Below, one piece after another: positions 41,954-49,107 of a stretch of DNA of 64,000 bases (positions are counted from its first letter, which is position 1; every line of letters starts with the position of its first letter). The notes beneath the pieces were generated by a model. It searched no databases and had not been told where the DNA came from. It worked only from the letters and a program-made list of their open reading frames with translations. The translations under genes and the position numbers were made by a program. The DNA is taken from NCBI GenBank assembly GCA_951813545.1, contig OX638352.1:4604835-4668834 (forward strand), written 5' to 3'. Origin of the DNA: an uncultured Poribacteria bacterium (GTDB lineage: Bacteria > Poribacteria > WGA-4E > WGA-3G).

Positions 41954-41997
41954 TTGACAATTTTCTTTGCATTGTATATAATTTAGGTATGCCTAAA
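41954..41997 (+). promoter_or_regulatory. Consensus promoter with MntR/DtxR-type operator
   Basis: TTGACA (41954-41959), a 17-base spacer and TATAAT (41977-41982) form a near-perfect promoter. The dyad TTTAGG TATG CCTAAA at 41982-41997 starts at the last base of the -10 box, covers the start point and fits the MntR/DtxR box type. It implies that the metal-loaded regulator encoded downstream represses this cluster. Confidence 0.85.
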
Positions 41998-41999
41998 AT

Positions 42000-42112
42000 A
42001 ATTTCTCAACGTTTCTAATAATTTTGGCACATAGTGCCTAAAACTGGGTGGGTGAAAAGCCCGCGTATTTACCGCAGAGAGAACAAAGCACGTTGTTCGT
42101 GCCTCTTGCGGA
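42000..42112 (+). ncRNA. Structured leader of the mntR mRNA
   Basis: The 110-base leader can form GGCAC ATA GTGCC near 42028-42040, a GGG/CCC hairpin near 42048-42062, and a larger two-part hairpin, CCGCAGAG (42072-42079) with CTC-T-TGCGG (42103-42111), enclosing GCACG TTGTT CGTGC (42088-42102). The last ends just before the ribosome site GGAAGAAG. It does not match a riboswitch class I recognise. Confidence 0.4.
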
Positions 42113-42124
42113 TTGGAAGAAGCA

Positions 42125-42784
42125 ATGCTTACACATGCAGCTGAGGACTACCTCAAGTCGATCTACAAGTTACAAGAGAAGGGTGGTAAGGTCTCGACCG
42201 GTATTTTAGCGGCGTATCTCAATGTGAAACCTGCATCAGCCACCGGCATGATCAAAAAACTAAAGACGATGAAGTTAGTGAGCCATAAACGCTATCAAGG
42301 CGTTACACTCACGGATGCGGGTAAGGCGATTGCGCTCGAAATCATCCGACACCATCGTTTGTTGGAACTTTATCTATTCAAGGCACTCGGTGTTCCGTGG
42401 GATGGTGTTCATGAAGAAGCCGAAAAATTGGAACACGTCATTTCAGAAGACGTGGAGGCGAGGATGGACGAGTTTCTGGGTTATCCAACCGCTGACCCGC
42501 ACGGTGCCCCGATACCCGATAAAAACGGTGTTGTGACAAAGATAGCACATATTCCGATGACAGACTTACGTGAAGGGCAATCCTGCGTTGTCGCTGAAGT
42601 GAGTGACTCCGATTCGGCGTTGCTCCGGCATTTGGGGGGTTTCAATCTTTACCCCGGCACGGCGTTCGGGGTTGTGGAGGTCGCTCCGTTTGAAGGTCCC
42701 TTTACGATTAACATTGCGGGACAACAGGTTGTCATTGGGCGTGAAGTTGCGAAACATGTTTTTGTTGATAATGTGGAGGAGTAG
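42125..42784 (+). CDS. mntR: MntR-type DtxR-family metal-dependent repressor
   Basis: DNA-binding metal sensor of 219 residues: N-terminal winged helix (LAAYLNVKPASATGMIKKL), a dimerisation/metal domain and a C-terminal FeoA-like SH3 domain. Metal ligands favour manganese: Asp8 in AAEDYLKSIY (Met in iron-type DtxR), His in IIRHHRLLEL, and HEEAEKLEH, where Glu stands at the position of the DtxR Cys and is followed by the EH pair. ATG at 42125 has GGAAGA five bases upstream. It heads a cluster with a ferritin-VIT1 exporter and an Mn-type ABC importer and probably regulates all of them, itself included, through the dyad at 41982. Confidence 0.9.
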   Translation: MLTHAAEDYLKSIYKLQEKGGKVSTGILAAYLNVKPASATGMIKKLKTMKLVSHKRYQGVTLTDAGKAIALEIIRHHRLLELYLFKALGVPWDGVHEEAEKLEHVISEDVEARMDEFLGYPTADPHGAPIPDKNGVVTKIAHIPMTDLREGQSCVVAEVSDSDSALLRHLGGFNLYPGTAFGVVEVAPFEGPFTINIAGQQVVIGREVAKHVFVDNVEE

Positions 42785-42927
42785 TTATCGGCTGTCGGCT
42801 GTTGGCTATCGGTTAAGAGCCGTTTGTTACAATCTTCCCCAACTTGGAATACTCTGGGAAGTGGTGAATTGTTACATAAAATCTCTTAACCGACAACTGA
42901 TAACTGACAACCGACAACCATAAAAAA

Positions 42928-44064
42928 ATGGAACAGCAAAAACCGGCTCAACCGGATAGTAAAACGGTCAAAGTATGGAAACATCATTTGCAAGATGAAA
43001 TTGACGCGAGTTTCCTTTATGGCGTTTTCGCGAGTCTTGAACCCGATGCCAAGCGGAAAGAGATCCTCGATGGGCTTGCCGAGGTGGAAAATCGGCATGT
43101 AATCCGTTGGCAAGAGATGCTTATGGCATACAATGTAGGGGTCAGGAAACAGCAGCGCCCAACGTTGAAGGCGCGCTTGATGGCGTGGTATGCTCACCGG
43201 TTTGGGAGTGCGTTTCCGCTCTCGCAGATGCTTGGTGAGGAGGCTAACGAAGTCAAAGACTATCTAACACTTCATCGGAACAGTACCTTGGCAGATGCGA
43301 AGGAGACAGCACTTATTTTAGCCAAGGAATCTGCGCAACATACAGAGAGTTTGCAGGAGCTTACTGGCACGGTTGGCGAACCGTGGCACAAGACAGAATC
43401 CGGGGGTATGATCGGCAACATCGTTTATGGATTTAACGATGGTTTGACGGCAAATTTCGGCTTGGTTGCTGGTGTCATCGCTGCGACATCGAACGTCAAC
43501 ACAATTCTTGTGACCGGCATCGTCGGGACGGTCGCGGACGCGCTCTCTATGGCGGCTTCGGGATATCTTGCGGCGAAGAGTGAACAAGAGGTTTATGAAC
43601 ACGAAATTGAGATCGAGAAAGAGGAGATTCGCCTCATGCCCGATCTTGAGGAGGATGAACTCGCACTCATCTATGCAGCGCGCGGTATGTCGAAGGAGCA
43701 GGCTCGGGAACTTGCGCAGGAGATGATGAGCGACCCGGAGTTGGCACTGGCGGAGAAAATCCAAACCGAACTTAAAATCGGGGAGGTCTATACAACGCCG
43801 CTCAAAGAGGGTTGGATTACAGGATTTGCGACCGCCATTGGTGCTTTCATTCCTGTCGCGCCGTTTCTCTTTACAGAAGGGATGCTTGCTATTTGGATCT
43901 CGTTTACACTGGCGATGATGTCTCACTTTGCTGTCGGTGCGGCACGGAGTTTCTTCACCGGACGTAGTTTATTTCGGAGTGGTATTGATATGTTTGTCGT
44001 GGGACTTGGTGTTGCAGGTGTTGGTTACCTCGTCGGCAAACTTTTAGAACGTTTCTTTTTTTAG
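42928..44064 (+). CDS. Ferritin-like domain fused to VIT1/CCC1 metal exporter (MbfA-type)
   Basis: 378 residues. The N-terminal 140 form a rubrerythrin/ferritin-like four-helix domain with di-iron ligands (LQDEIDASFLYG, EVENRHVIRWQEM, EEANEV, KESAQHTESL). Residues 150-378 are a VIT1/CCC1 transporter (VYGFNDGLTANFGLVAGV, ADALSMAASGYLAAKSEQEVYEHE, then three C-terminal membrane helices). Relatives such as MbfA export iron, and possibly manganese, from the cytosol. With an importer and a manganese-type repressor in the same cluster, this suggests balanced uptake and efflux. The spacer to mntR (143 bases) contains a diverged repeated phrase, GGCTGTTGGCTATCGG / CGACAACTGATAACTG. Confidence 0.88.
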   Translation: MEQQKPAQPDSKTVKVWKHHLQDEIDASFLYGVFASLEPDAKRKEILDGLAEVENRHVIRWQEMLMAYNVGVRKQQRPTLKARLMAWYAHRFGSAFPLSQMLGEEANEVKDYLTLHRNSTLADAKETALILAKESAQHTESLQELTGTVGEPWHKTESGGMIGNIVYGFNDGLTANFGLVAGVIAATSNVNTILVTGIVGTVADALSMAASGYLAAKSEQEVYEHEIEIEKEEIRLMPDLEEDELALIYAARGMSKEQARELAQEMMSDPELALAEKIQTELKIGEVYTTPLKEGWITGFATAIGAFIPVAPFLFTEGMLAIWISFTLAMMSHFAVGAARSFFTGRSLFRSGIDMFVVGLGVAGVGYLVGKLLERFFF

Positions 44065-44075
44065 GAATTAAAATT

Positions 44076-45041
44076 ATGCAGAAAATATATATATCATTGT
44101 GTTTGGTCGTTTTACTCACAGGAATTGGTTGTGATCCAAAAGAGAAACCGGATCCATTGGTCGCTGAGAAATACCGCGTTGTCACAACAATAGGGATGAT
44201 TACCGATATCGTCAAGAACGTTGGTGGGGAGCGCGTTGAGGTGATAGGCTTGATGGGACCTGGCGTGGATCCGCACCTCTATAAGGCGAGTGCGGGTGAT
44301 GTTCAGAAGTTCAAGTCGGCAAGTCTTATTTTCTATAACGGGTTGCACCTTGAATCAAAAATGGGCGACATCCTTGCTAAAATGTCAGGGGATACCAAGA
44401 CCATTGCCGTGACAGATACCGTTGACCGAAGCCTGCTGTTAACACCACCGGAATTTGAGGGACAATACGATCCACACCTATGGTTTGATGTGACACTTTG
44501 GATGAAAGCGGTGGGAAAGATTCGCGATGTTCTCAGTGAATTTGATTCGGATAACACACTAATGTACTGGAGCAATGCCGAACGCTACCTCGCAAAACTT
44601 ACCGAGCTGCATGAGTACGTAAAGGAACAGGCGGAACGCTTACCGTCAGAGCAACGGGTGCTCGTGACAGCACACGACGCTTTTAACTATTTCGGGAAGG
44701 CTTATGGGTTTGAGGTGCGTGGACTACAGGGAATTAGTACCGCGACAGAGGCTGGTATCGCTGATGTGCAGGCGTTGGCAACCTTTATCGCAGAGCGACG
44801 GATCCCCGCAATTTTTGTGGAGTCGTCTGTTTCTACGAGGAGTTTGGAGGCGGTGAAAGCTGCTGTGAAGTCAAAAGGGTTTGAGGTGGAAATTGGGGGT
44901 GAACTTTTCTCGGACGCTATGGGGAACGAGGGAACACCTGAAGGTACCTATATCGGGATGGTTCGCCACAATATTGATACGATTGTGAAGGCGTTGGTGG
45001 GAGAATCGACGGCCTCCTCATCTTCTACAACGGAATACTAA
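44076..45041 (+). CDS. Metal ABC transporter substrate-binding protein, manganese type
   Basis: Cluster A-I periplasmic binding protein of 321 residues (MntA/PsaA/ZnuA family). The four ligand positions are visible: His in GVDPHLYKAS, His in YDPHLWFDV, Glu in ISTATEAGI and Asp in LFSDAMGNEG. This His-His-Glu-Asp set is the manganese/iron type rather than the zinc type, and the His-rich loop of ZnuA is absent. N-terminus LVVLLTGIGC is a probable lipoprotein signal, with a slightly atypical lipobox. It starts 11 bases after the exporter gene and is followed directly by the ATPase gene. Confidence 0.92.
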   Translation: MQKIYISLCLVVLLTGIGCDPKEKPDPLVAEKYRVVTTIGMITDIVKNVGGERVEVIGLMGPGVDPHLYKASAGDVQKFKSASLIFYNGLHLESKMGDILAKMSGDTKTIAVTDTVDRSLLLTPPEFEGQYDPHLWFDVTLWMKAVGKIRDVLSEFDSDNTLMYWSNAERYLAKLTELHEYVKEQAERLPSEQRVLVTAHDAFNYFGKAYGFEVRGLQGISTATEAGIADVQALATFIAERRIPAIFVESSVSTRSLEAVKAAVKSKGFEVEIGGELFSDAMGNEGTPEGTYIGMVRHNIDTIVKALVGESTASSSSTTEY

Positions 45042-45042
45042 A

Positions 45043-45786
45043 TTGCAAGCACTTGAAACGAAAGCTATTGAGGTGACCGATCTCACGGTCGCCTATCAGG
45101 ACAAACCCGTCTTATGGGATATAGATCTTGACGTACCGCCCGGCGTGCTTTTGTCAATTGTAGGTCCGAATGGGGCAGGCAAAACGACGTTAATCAAGGC
45201 AATCCTTGGGCTGGTGCGTCCTGCTGCAGGCAACGTCTTAATTTACGATAAACCCTATGAGGCGCAACGACGGATTGTCGGCTATGTCCCACAGCGAGGC
45301 ACCGTTGATTGGGATTTTCCGACGAACGTTTTGGATGTTGTCATGATGGGACGCTATGGCGCGCTTGGATGGATAAGGCGACCGAGGAAGCAGGAGCGGG
45401 CACTGGCGATGAACGCGTTGGAGAAGGTTGGTATGGAGGGCTATGCGACTCGGCAAATCAGCCAACTCTCCGGTGGGCAGCAACAGCGTGTTTTTCTCGC
45501 ACGCGCGCTCGTTCAAGATTCTACAGTCTACTTGATGGATGAACCCTTTCAAGGCGTTGATGCTACCACAGAACGCGCAATTGTAGACCTACTTCAAGAA
45601 CTCCGGGAAAATGGGAAGACAGTCGTCGTCGTGCATCACGATCTGCAGACTGTAACCGACTATTTCGATTGGGTGATGTTATTGAACATTCGCCGGATTG
45701 CGAGCGGTCCCGTTGAAGAAACGTTCACACCTGAAAATTTACGTCAGACTTACGGCGGACGCATCGCGTTCATAAAAAACGAGTAG
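45043..45786 (+). CDS. Manganese/zinc-type ABC transporter ATPase
   Basis: ATP-hydrolysing subunit, 247 residues, powering the importer. Walker A GPNGAGKTT, Q-loop YVPQRGTVDWDFP (the VDWDFP variant is typical of Mn/Zn importers), signature LSGGQQQR, Walker B VYLMDEPFQGVD and switch His in VVVVHHD. It starts with TTG one base after the binding protein stop, consistent with tight translational coupling. A 155-base gap follows before the first permease gene; I see no obvious gene in that gap. Confidence 0.93.
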   Translation: MQALETKAIEVTDLTVAYQDKPVLWDIDLDVPPGVLLSIVGPNGAGKTTLIKAILGLVRPAAGNVLIYDKPYEAQRRIVGYVPQRGTVDWDFPTNVLDVVMMGRYGALGWIRRPRKQERALAMNALEKVGMEGYATRQISQLSGGQQQRVFLARALVQDSTVYLMDEPFQGVDATTERAIVDLLQELRENGKTVVVVHHDLQTVTDYFDWVMLLNIRRIASGPVEETFTPENLRQTYGGRIAFIKNE

Positions 45787-45941
45787 ATAAAGTAGTAGGC
45801 ATATTTCGTACACTGTCCACGGATTTAGGTTATCTGTTCTTTACTAAAGCACGAAAGCCCAAACAACGTGCCGGGCTGGATATACGTACAGGAGCGTTCT
45901 TATAAAATCTTCCTCAACGAACCGCAAGGAAAATTAAAAAA

Positions 45942-46850
45942 ATGGAGAATTTGAATATTCTCGCCCGCTTTGATTATACGCTCATGGTTGTTACCATCGG
46001 TGCAGCACTGCTCGGTGCGGTGAGTGGTTCGCTCGGGACCTACGCTGTTTTACGTCGTCAAAGCCTTCTCGGTGATGCTATCTCGCATGCTGCACTTCCC
46101 GGTATCGCCATCGCGTTCCTGCTTACAGGGAGTAAAGCACCGCTGATTCTGGTACTCGGTGCAGCGATTGCGGGATGGTTAGGTACGCTCCTCATTATGA
46201 GTATTGTGAGGTTAACGCGTATCAAATACGATAGCGCGCTCGGCATTGTGCTTTCCACCTTTTTCGGATTCGGTTTGGTGCTGCACACCCTAATTCAGCG
46301 AACCGGGAATGCGAATCAAGCGGGGTTGGATACGTTTCTCTTCGGGCAAGCCGCCACGATTCTGGCGAGCGATATTTTGACAATAGGTGTCCTTGGTGGT
46401 GTTGCAATCGTTATCACGTTTATCTTTTGGAAAGAATTAAAGTTGCTTGTTTTCGATGAGGGTTTCGCTGCATCGCTTGGGTTCCCACTCCGCACACTTG
46501 ATATTCTCCTAACCAGTCTCCTTGTTATAGCAATCGTCCTCGGTTTGCAAGCTGTCGGTGCTGTGTTGATGAGTGCGATGTTAGTGGCACCAGCAGTTGC
46601 GGCACGGCAGTGGACGAATAAGCTTGGCCTGATGATGTTTCTCGCCGCGTGCTTTGGCGCGCTTGCTGGTGTGAGCGGTGCTATTATTAGCAGTACGGCT
46701 TCACGCATCCCGACCGGTCCGACGATTGTGCTCTGTGCAACGGTTGTGGTTGGATTTTCAATTGCTTTTGCCTCGAATCGAGGGCTATTGTGGGATTGGA
46801 TACGGCAGAAACGGAATAGACGCAACCTGAAGATGACAGAACAACCATAG
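45942..46850 (+). CDS. Metal ABC transporter permease (first)
   Basis: 302-residue integral membrane protein of the ABC-3/MntB-ZnuB family. Eight or so hydrophobic helices; family signatures VLRRQSLLGDAISHAALPGIAIAFLL near the N-terminus and VLMSAMLVAPAVAARQW in the second half. It forms the channel with the second permease and the ATPase. The ATG follows AAGGAAAATTAAAAAA. The second permease begins 21 bases after its stop. Confidence 0.92.
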   Translation: MENLNILARFDYTLMVVTIGAALLGAVSGSLGTYAVLRRQSLLGDAISHAALPGIAIAFLLTGSKAPLILVLGAAIAGWLGTLLIMSIVRLTRIKYDSALGIVLSTFFGFGLVLHTLIQRTGNANQAGLDTFLFGQAATILASDILTIGVLGGVAIVITFIFWKELKLLVFDEGFAASLGFPLRTLDILLTSLLVIAIVLGLQAVGAVLMSAMLVAPAVAARQWTNKLGLMMFLAACFGALAGVSGAIISSTASRIPTGPTIVLCATVVVGFSIAFASNRGLLWDWIRQKRNRRNLKMTEQP

Positions 46851-46871
46851 CAAAAGAACGATTAAAAACAA

Positions 46872-47981
46872 ATGCTACAAGGTCAGCTTGAAATTCAACT
46901 CATTGCGATTGTCACAGCGGTGGCGTGTGCGCTCCCTGGCGTATTCTTGGTGTTACGGCGGATGACCTTAATGAGCGACGCGATTAGCCACGCCATTCTC
47001 CCTGGCATCGTGCTCGCCTTTTTCCTGACGGAGAGTCTATCGTCGCCGCTCCTGATCCTTGCTGCTGCAGGTACCGGTGTGCTTACTGTTGTTTTCGTTG
47101 AATTGCTACAACGGACGAAACTTGTGAAAGAGGATGCCGCAATCGGTTTGACGTTCCCTGCCCTTTTCAGTATCGGCGTGATTCTGATTTCTCGGTTCGC
47201 CGGTAACGTTCACCTCGATATGGACGCAGTCCTTCTGGGTGAACTCGCTTATGCACCACTCAACCGATTGGAGACTTTCGGAAACGACTTGGGTCCCGTT
47301 TCCCTGTATGTGATGGGGACAATTCTTCTGTTGAATCTCGCCTTTATCCTGCTGTTCTACAAAGAATTGAAGTTAGCAACTTTTGACGCAAGTTTAGCTG
47401 CCACGTTAGGGTTCGCACCTACCCTTATCCATTACGGACTGATGACGTTGGTATCCGTAACGACAGTCGGTGCGTTTGACGCGGTCGGTTCTATATTGGT
47501 CGTTGCCCTCATCGCTGGACCGCCCGCTACTGCTTACCTTATGACAGACAGACTTTCACGTATGCTTCTCCTGAGTGCGGTTGTCGGCGGTGTCAATGCT
47601 GTGAGTGGATATTGGCTCGCGTTCGCCTTTGATGTCTCTATTGCCGGATCGATTGCGACGGTGACGCTCCTCATGTTCGGACTGACTTTCATGGCTGTTC
47701 CGAACCGAGGACTTATCGCTATTGCGCGTAGACGCGCTTGCCAGAAATGGGAGTTTGCCCAGACGATGCTGGTCATTCATCTCTTTAATCACGAAGGGCT
47801 TCCGGAAGCAGAAGCGGAATCAGAGATAGCGCACCTCCATGAGCATCTTCGCTGGGATCCAGCGTTCGCAACCCAAGTCGTGAAATATGCACTGAATAAC
47901 CGCTTTGTTTTACAAAAAGAGACGCAGCTAACCTTAACACAGCAGGGACGCACGATCGCACAGCAGGCACTTGTGCAATAA
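46872..47981 (+). CDS. Metal ABC transporter permease (second) with extra C-terminal cytoplasmic domain
   Basis: 369 residues. The first 285 are a standard ABC-3 permease (VLRRMTLMSDAISHAILPGIVLAFFL, AVGSILVVALIAGPPATAYLM). The last 80 residues are soluble (QTMLVIHLFNHEGLPEAEAES, VVKYALNNRFVLQKETQLTLTQQGR) and look like a winged-helix or DtxR-N-like module, as found on some Mn permeases of Bacteroidetes and related phyla. The tail may sense the regulator or metal status. Having two permeases suggests a heterodimeric channel. Confidence 0.88.
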   Translation: MLQGQLEIQLIAIVTAVACALPGVFLVLRRMTLMSDAISHAILPGIVLAFFLTESLSSPLLILAAAGTGVLTVVFVELLQRTKLVKEDAAIGLTFPALFSIGVILISRFAGNVHLDMDAVLLGELAYAPLNRLETFGNDLGPVSLYVMGTILLLNLAFILLFYKELKLATFDASLAATLGFAPTLIHYGLMTLVSVTTVGAFDAVGSILVVALIAGPPATAYLMTDRLSRMLLLSAVVGGVNAVSGYWLAFAFDVSIAGSIATVTLLMFGLTFMAVPNRGLIAIARRRACQKWEFAQTMLVIHLFNHEGLPEAEAESEIAHLHEHLRWDPAFATQVVKYALNNRFVLQKETQLTLTQQGRTIAQQALVQ

Positions 47982-48091
47982 TTGGGTTGCGTATCCTTCG
48001 GGAACGTTTGTGTGCCGAGCCGAGTATCCACGGTGGGAAGAAATCGAGGGTTGTTTTGTAGAAGATACTCAGGCTAATGTTGGAAAATTAC

Positions 48092-48130
48092 TTGACAAGC
48101 AGGTTTTGTTAAGTTAAAATATTACTTAAC
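48092..48130 (+). promoter_or_regulatory. Promoter with dyad operator before the small membrane protein/HicB operon
   Basis: TTGACA (48092-48097), a 17-base spacer and TAAAAT (48115-48120). GTTAAGT (48108-48114) and ACTTAAC (48124-48130) are perfect inverted repeats that bracket the -10 box, as expected for an autorepressor site. Confidence 0.7.
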
Positions 48131-48199
48131 ATTTATTATTCAAACCAATTCATGGTGGGACGAACGCTAATACAGTGTTCTGTTGGGGGGATTACACTC

Positions 48200-48436
48200 A
48201 TGAAAAAGTGGTTGCCATATTTCACAGATGGTTTACTTTCTGGAATAATAGGAGCGATAATAGGTGGTTTCCTAGCTCTCATCGCAAAACCAGAAGGTAT
48301 TGTCATCAACGTAAACATAGAGTTTCTCGTTATTCTGCTAACGATTTTGGGGTTGTGTTACCTTTTGTTACGTTTGAAACTTAAAATCATGCAATTGGAA
48401 GACGAAGCAAGACAGAGATCCGGCGATTGGAGTTAA
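48200..48436 (+). CDS. Small two-helix membrane protein (MKKW family, copy 1)
   Basis: Not recognised. 78 residues: MKKWLPYFTDGLLSGIIGAI, a first hydrophobic helix, a short polar hairpin with IVINVNIEF, a second helix (LVILLTILGLCYLLL) and a charged cytoplasmic tail. GGGGGG lies ten bases before the ATG at 48200. The protein at 48565 has the same plan and a similar sequence (MKKW, SGLIGAI, VVNVDNETL), so these are tandem paralogues. The association with a HicB-like gene and an operator suggests a regulated small-protein module, but the function is unknown. Confidence 0.6.
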   Translation: MKKWLPYFTDGLLSGIIGAIIGGFLALIAKPEGIVINVNIEFLVILLTILGLCYLLLRLKLKIMQLEDEARQRSGDWS

Positions 48437-48564
48437 AGCGTTTTAGCTGGGGGCCTGTACCTCAAGATGCACGCCTACTTCATTGAGATTCTATCGTGGT
48501 GGCCAAACACCAAAAAACGACAGGCAGCCTATTGTGTATGCCTGTATTCGTTTAAAGGGTTCAC

Positions 48565-48828
48565 ATGAAAAAATGGGCCATGAATTTAACAAGCGGCCTG
48601 ATAGGAGCAATACTGAGTTATTTAGCAACCGTTGGGTTTGTACCACTAAAAAACGTTGTTGTAAATGTTGACAACGAAACCCTATTTACACTCGCTATTT
48701 TTGGTCTACTCATATTATACGTTGAACTTAGGTTTCGCGGGCTAAAAAACTCCATGGAAGTAAGGATTATGGCGTTATCACAAGAAGGAAATAAAAAAGG
48801 AAAGAAATCTCGGAAAAAGAGAAAGTAA
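48565..48828 (+). CDS. Small two-helix membrane protein (MKKW family, copy 2)
   Basis: 87 residues, paralogue of the preceding gene: MKKWAMNLTSGLIGAILSYL, then VVVNVDNETLFTLAIFGLLI, then a strongly basic tail (KKGKKSRKKRK) that could bind nucleic acid or lipid head groups. AAGGG precedes the ATG by five bases. The TAA overlaps the ATG of the HicB-like gene by one base (TAATG), so the two are translationally coupled. Confidence 0.6.
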   Translation: MKKWAMNLTSGLIGAILSYLATVGFVPLKNVVVNVDNETLFTLAIFGLLILYVELRFRGLKNSMEVRIMALSQEGNKKGKKSRKKRK

Positions 48829-49100
48829 TGACGTACAAAGAATATATTGCTCAGATCGTCTATAGTGAAGAGGACGGTTGTTTCATCGGAGATATTGTAG
48901 GTATTCGTGATATCGTCTGTTTTCACGGTGATTCTCTGGAAGAGATCCGTACCGCTTTTGAAGAATCTGTTGACGATTATCTCCTAACGTGTCAAGAATT
49001 TAACCGCTTACCACAGAAGCCTGTTTTTCCAAAAGAACGGCAGCAGACTGATGAAGAAATTGAAATATCCTTTCTTCACAATGGACATGAAAATAAATAA
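48828..49100 (+). CDS. HicB-like antitoxin-type protein without HicA
   Basis: 90 residues of the HicB fold (partially degraded RNase H-like): YIAQIVYSEEDGCFIGDIVGI, then IVCFHGDSLEEIRTAFEESVDDYL, the family hallmark. The C-terminus is short, lacking an obvious ribbon-helix-helix beyond residue 70. HicB usually pairs with the 60-80 residue HicA toxin; none is adjacent. Instead it is coupled to a small membrane protein. Either an orphan HicB regulator or an antitoxin for an unrelated partner. Confidence 0.8.
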   Translation: MTYKEYIAQIVYSEEDGCFIGDIVGIRDIVCFHGDSLEEIRTAFEESVDDYLLTCQEFNRLPQKPVFPKERQQTDEEIEISFLHNGHENK

Positions 49101-49107
49101 AAAAGCC

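Noticed and set aside
42072..42111. Rho-independent terminator before mntR
   Set aside because: Strong stem but no T-run, and it directly precedes the ribosome site; more likely leader structure.
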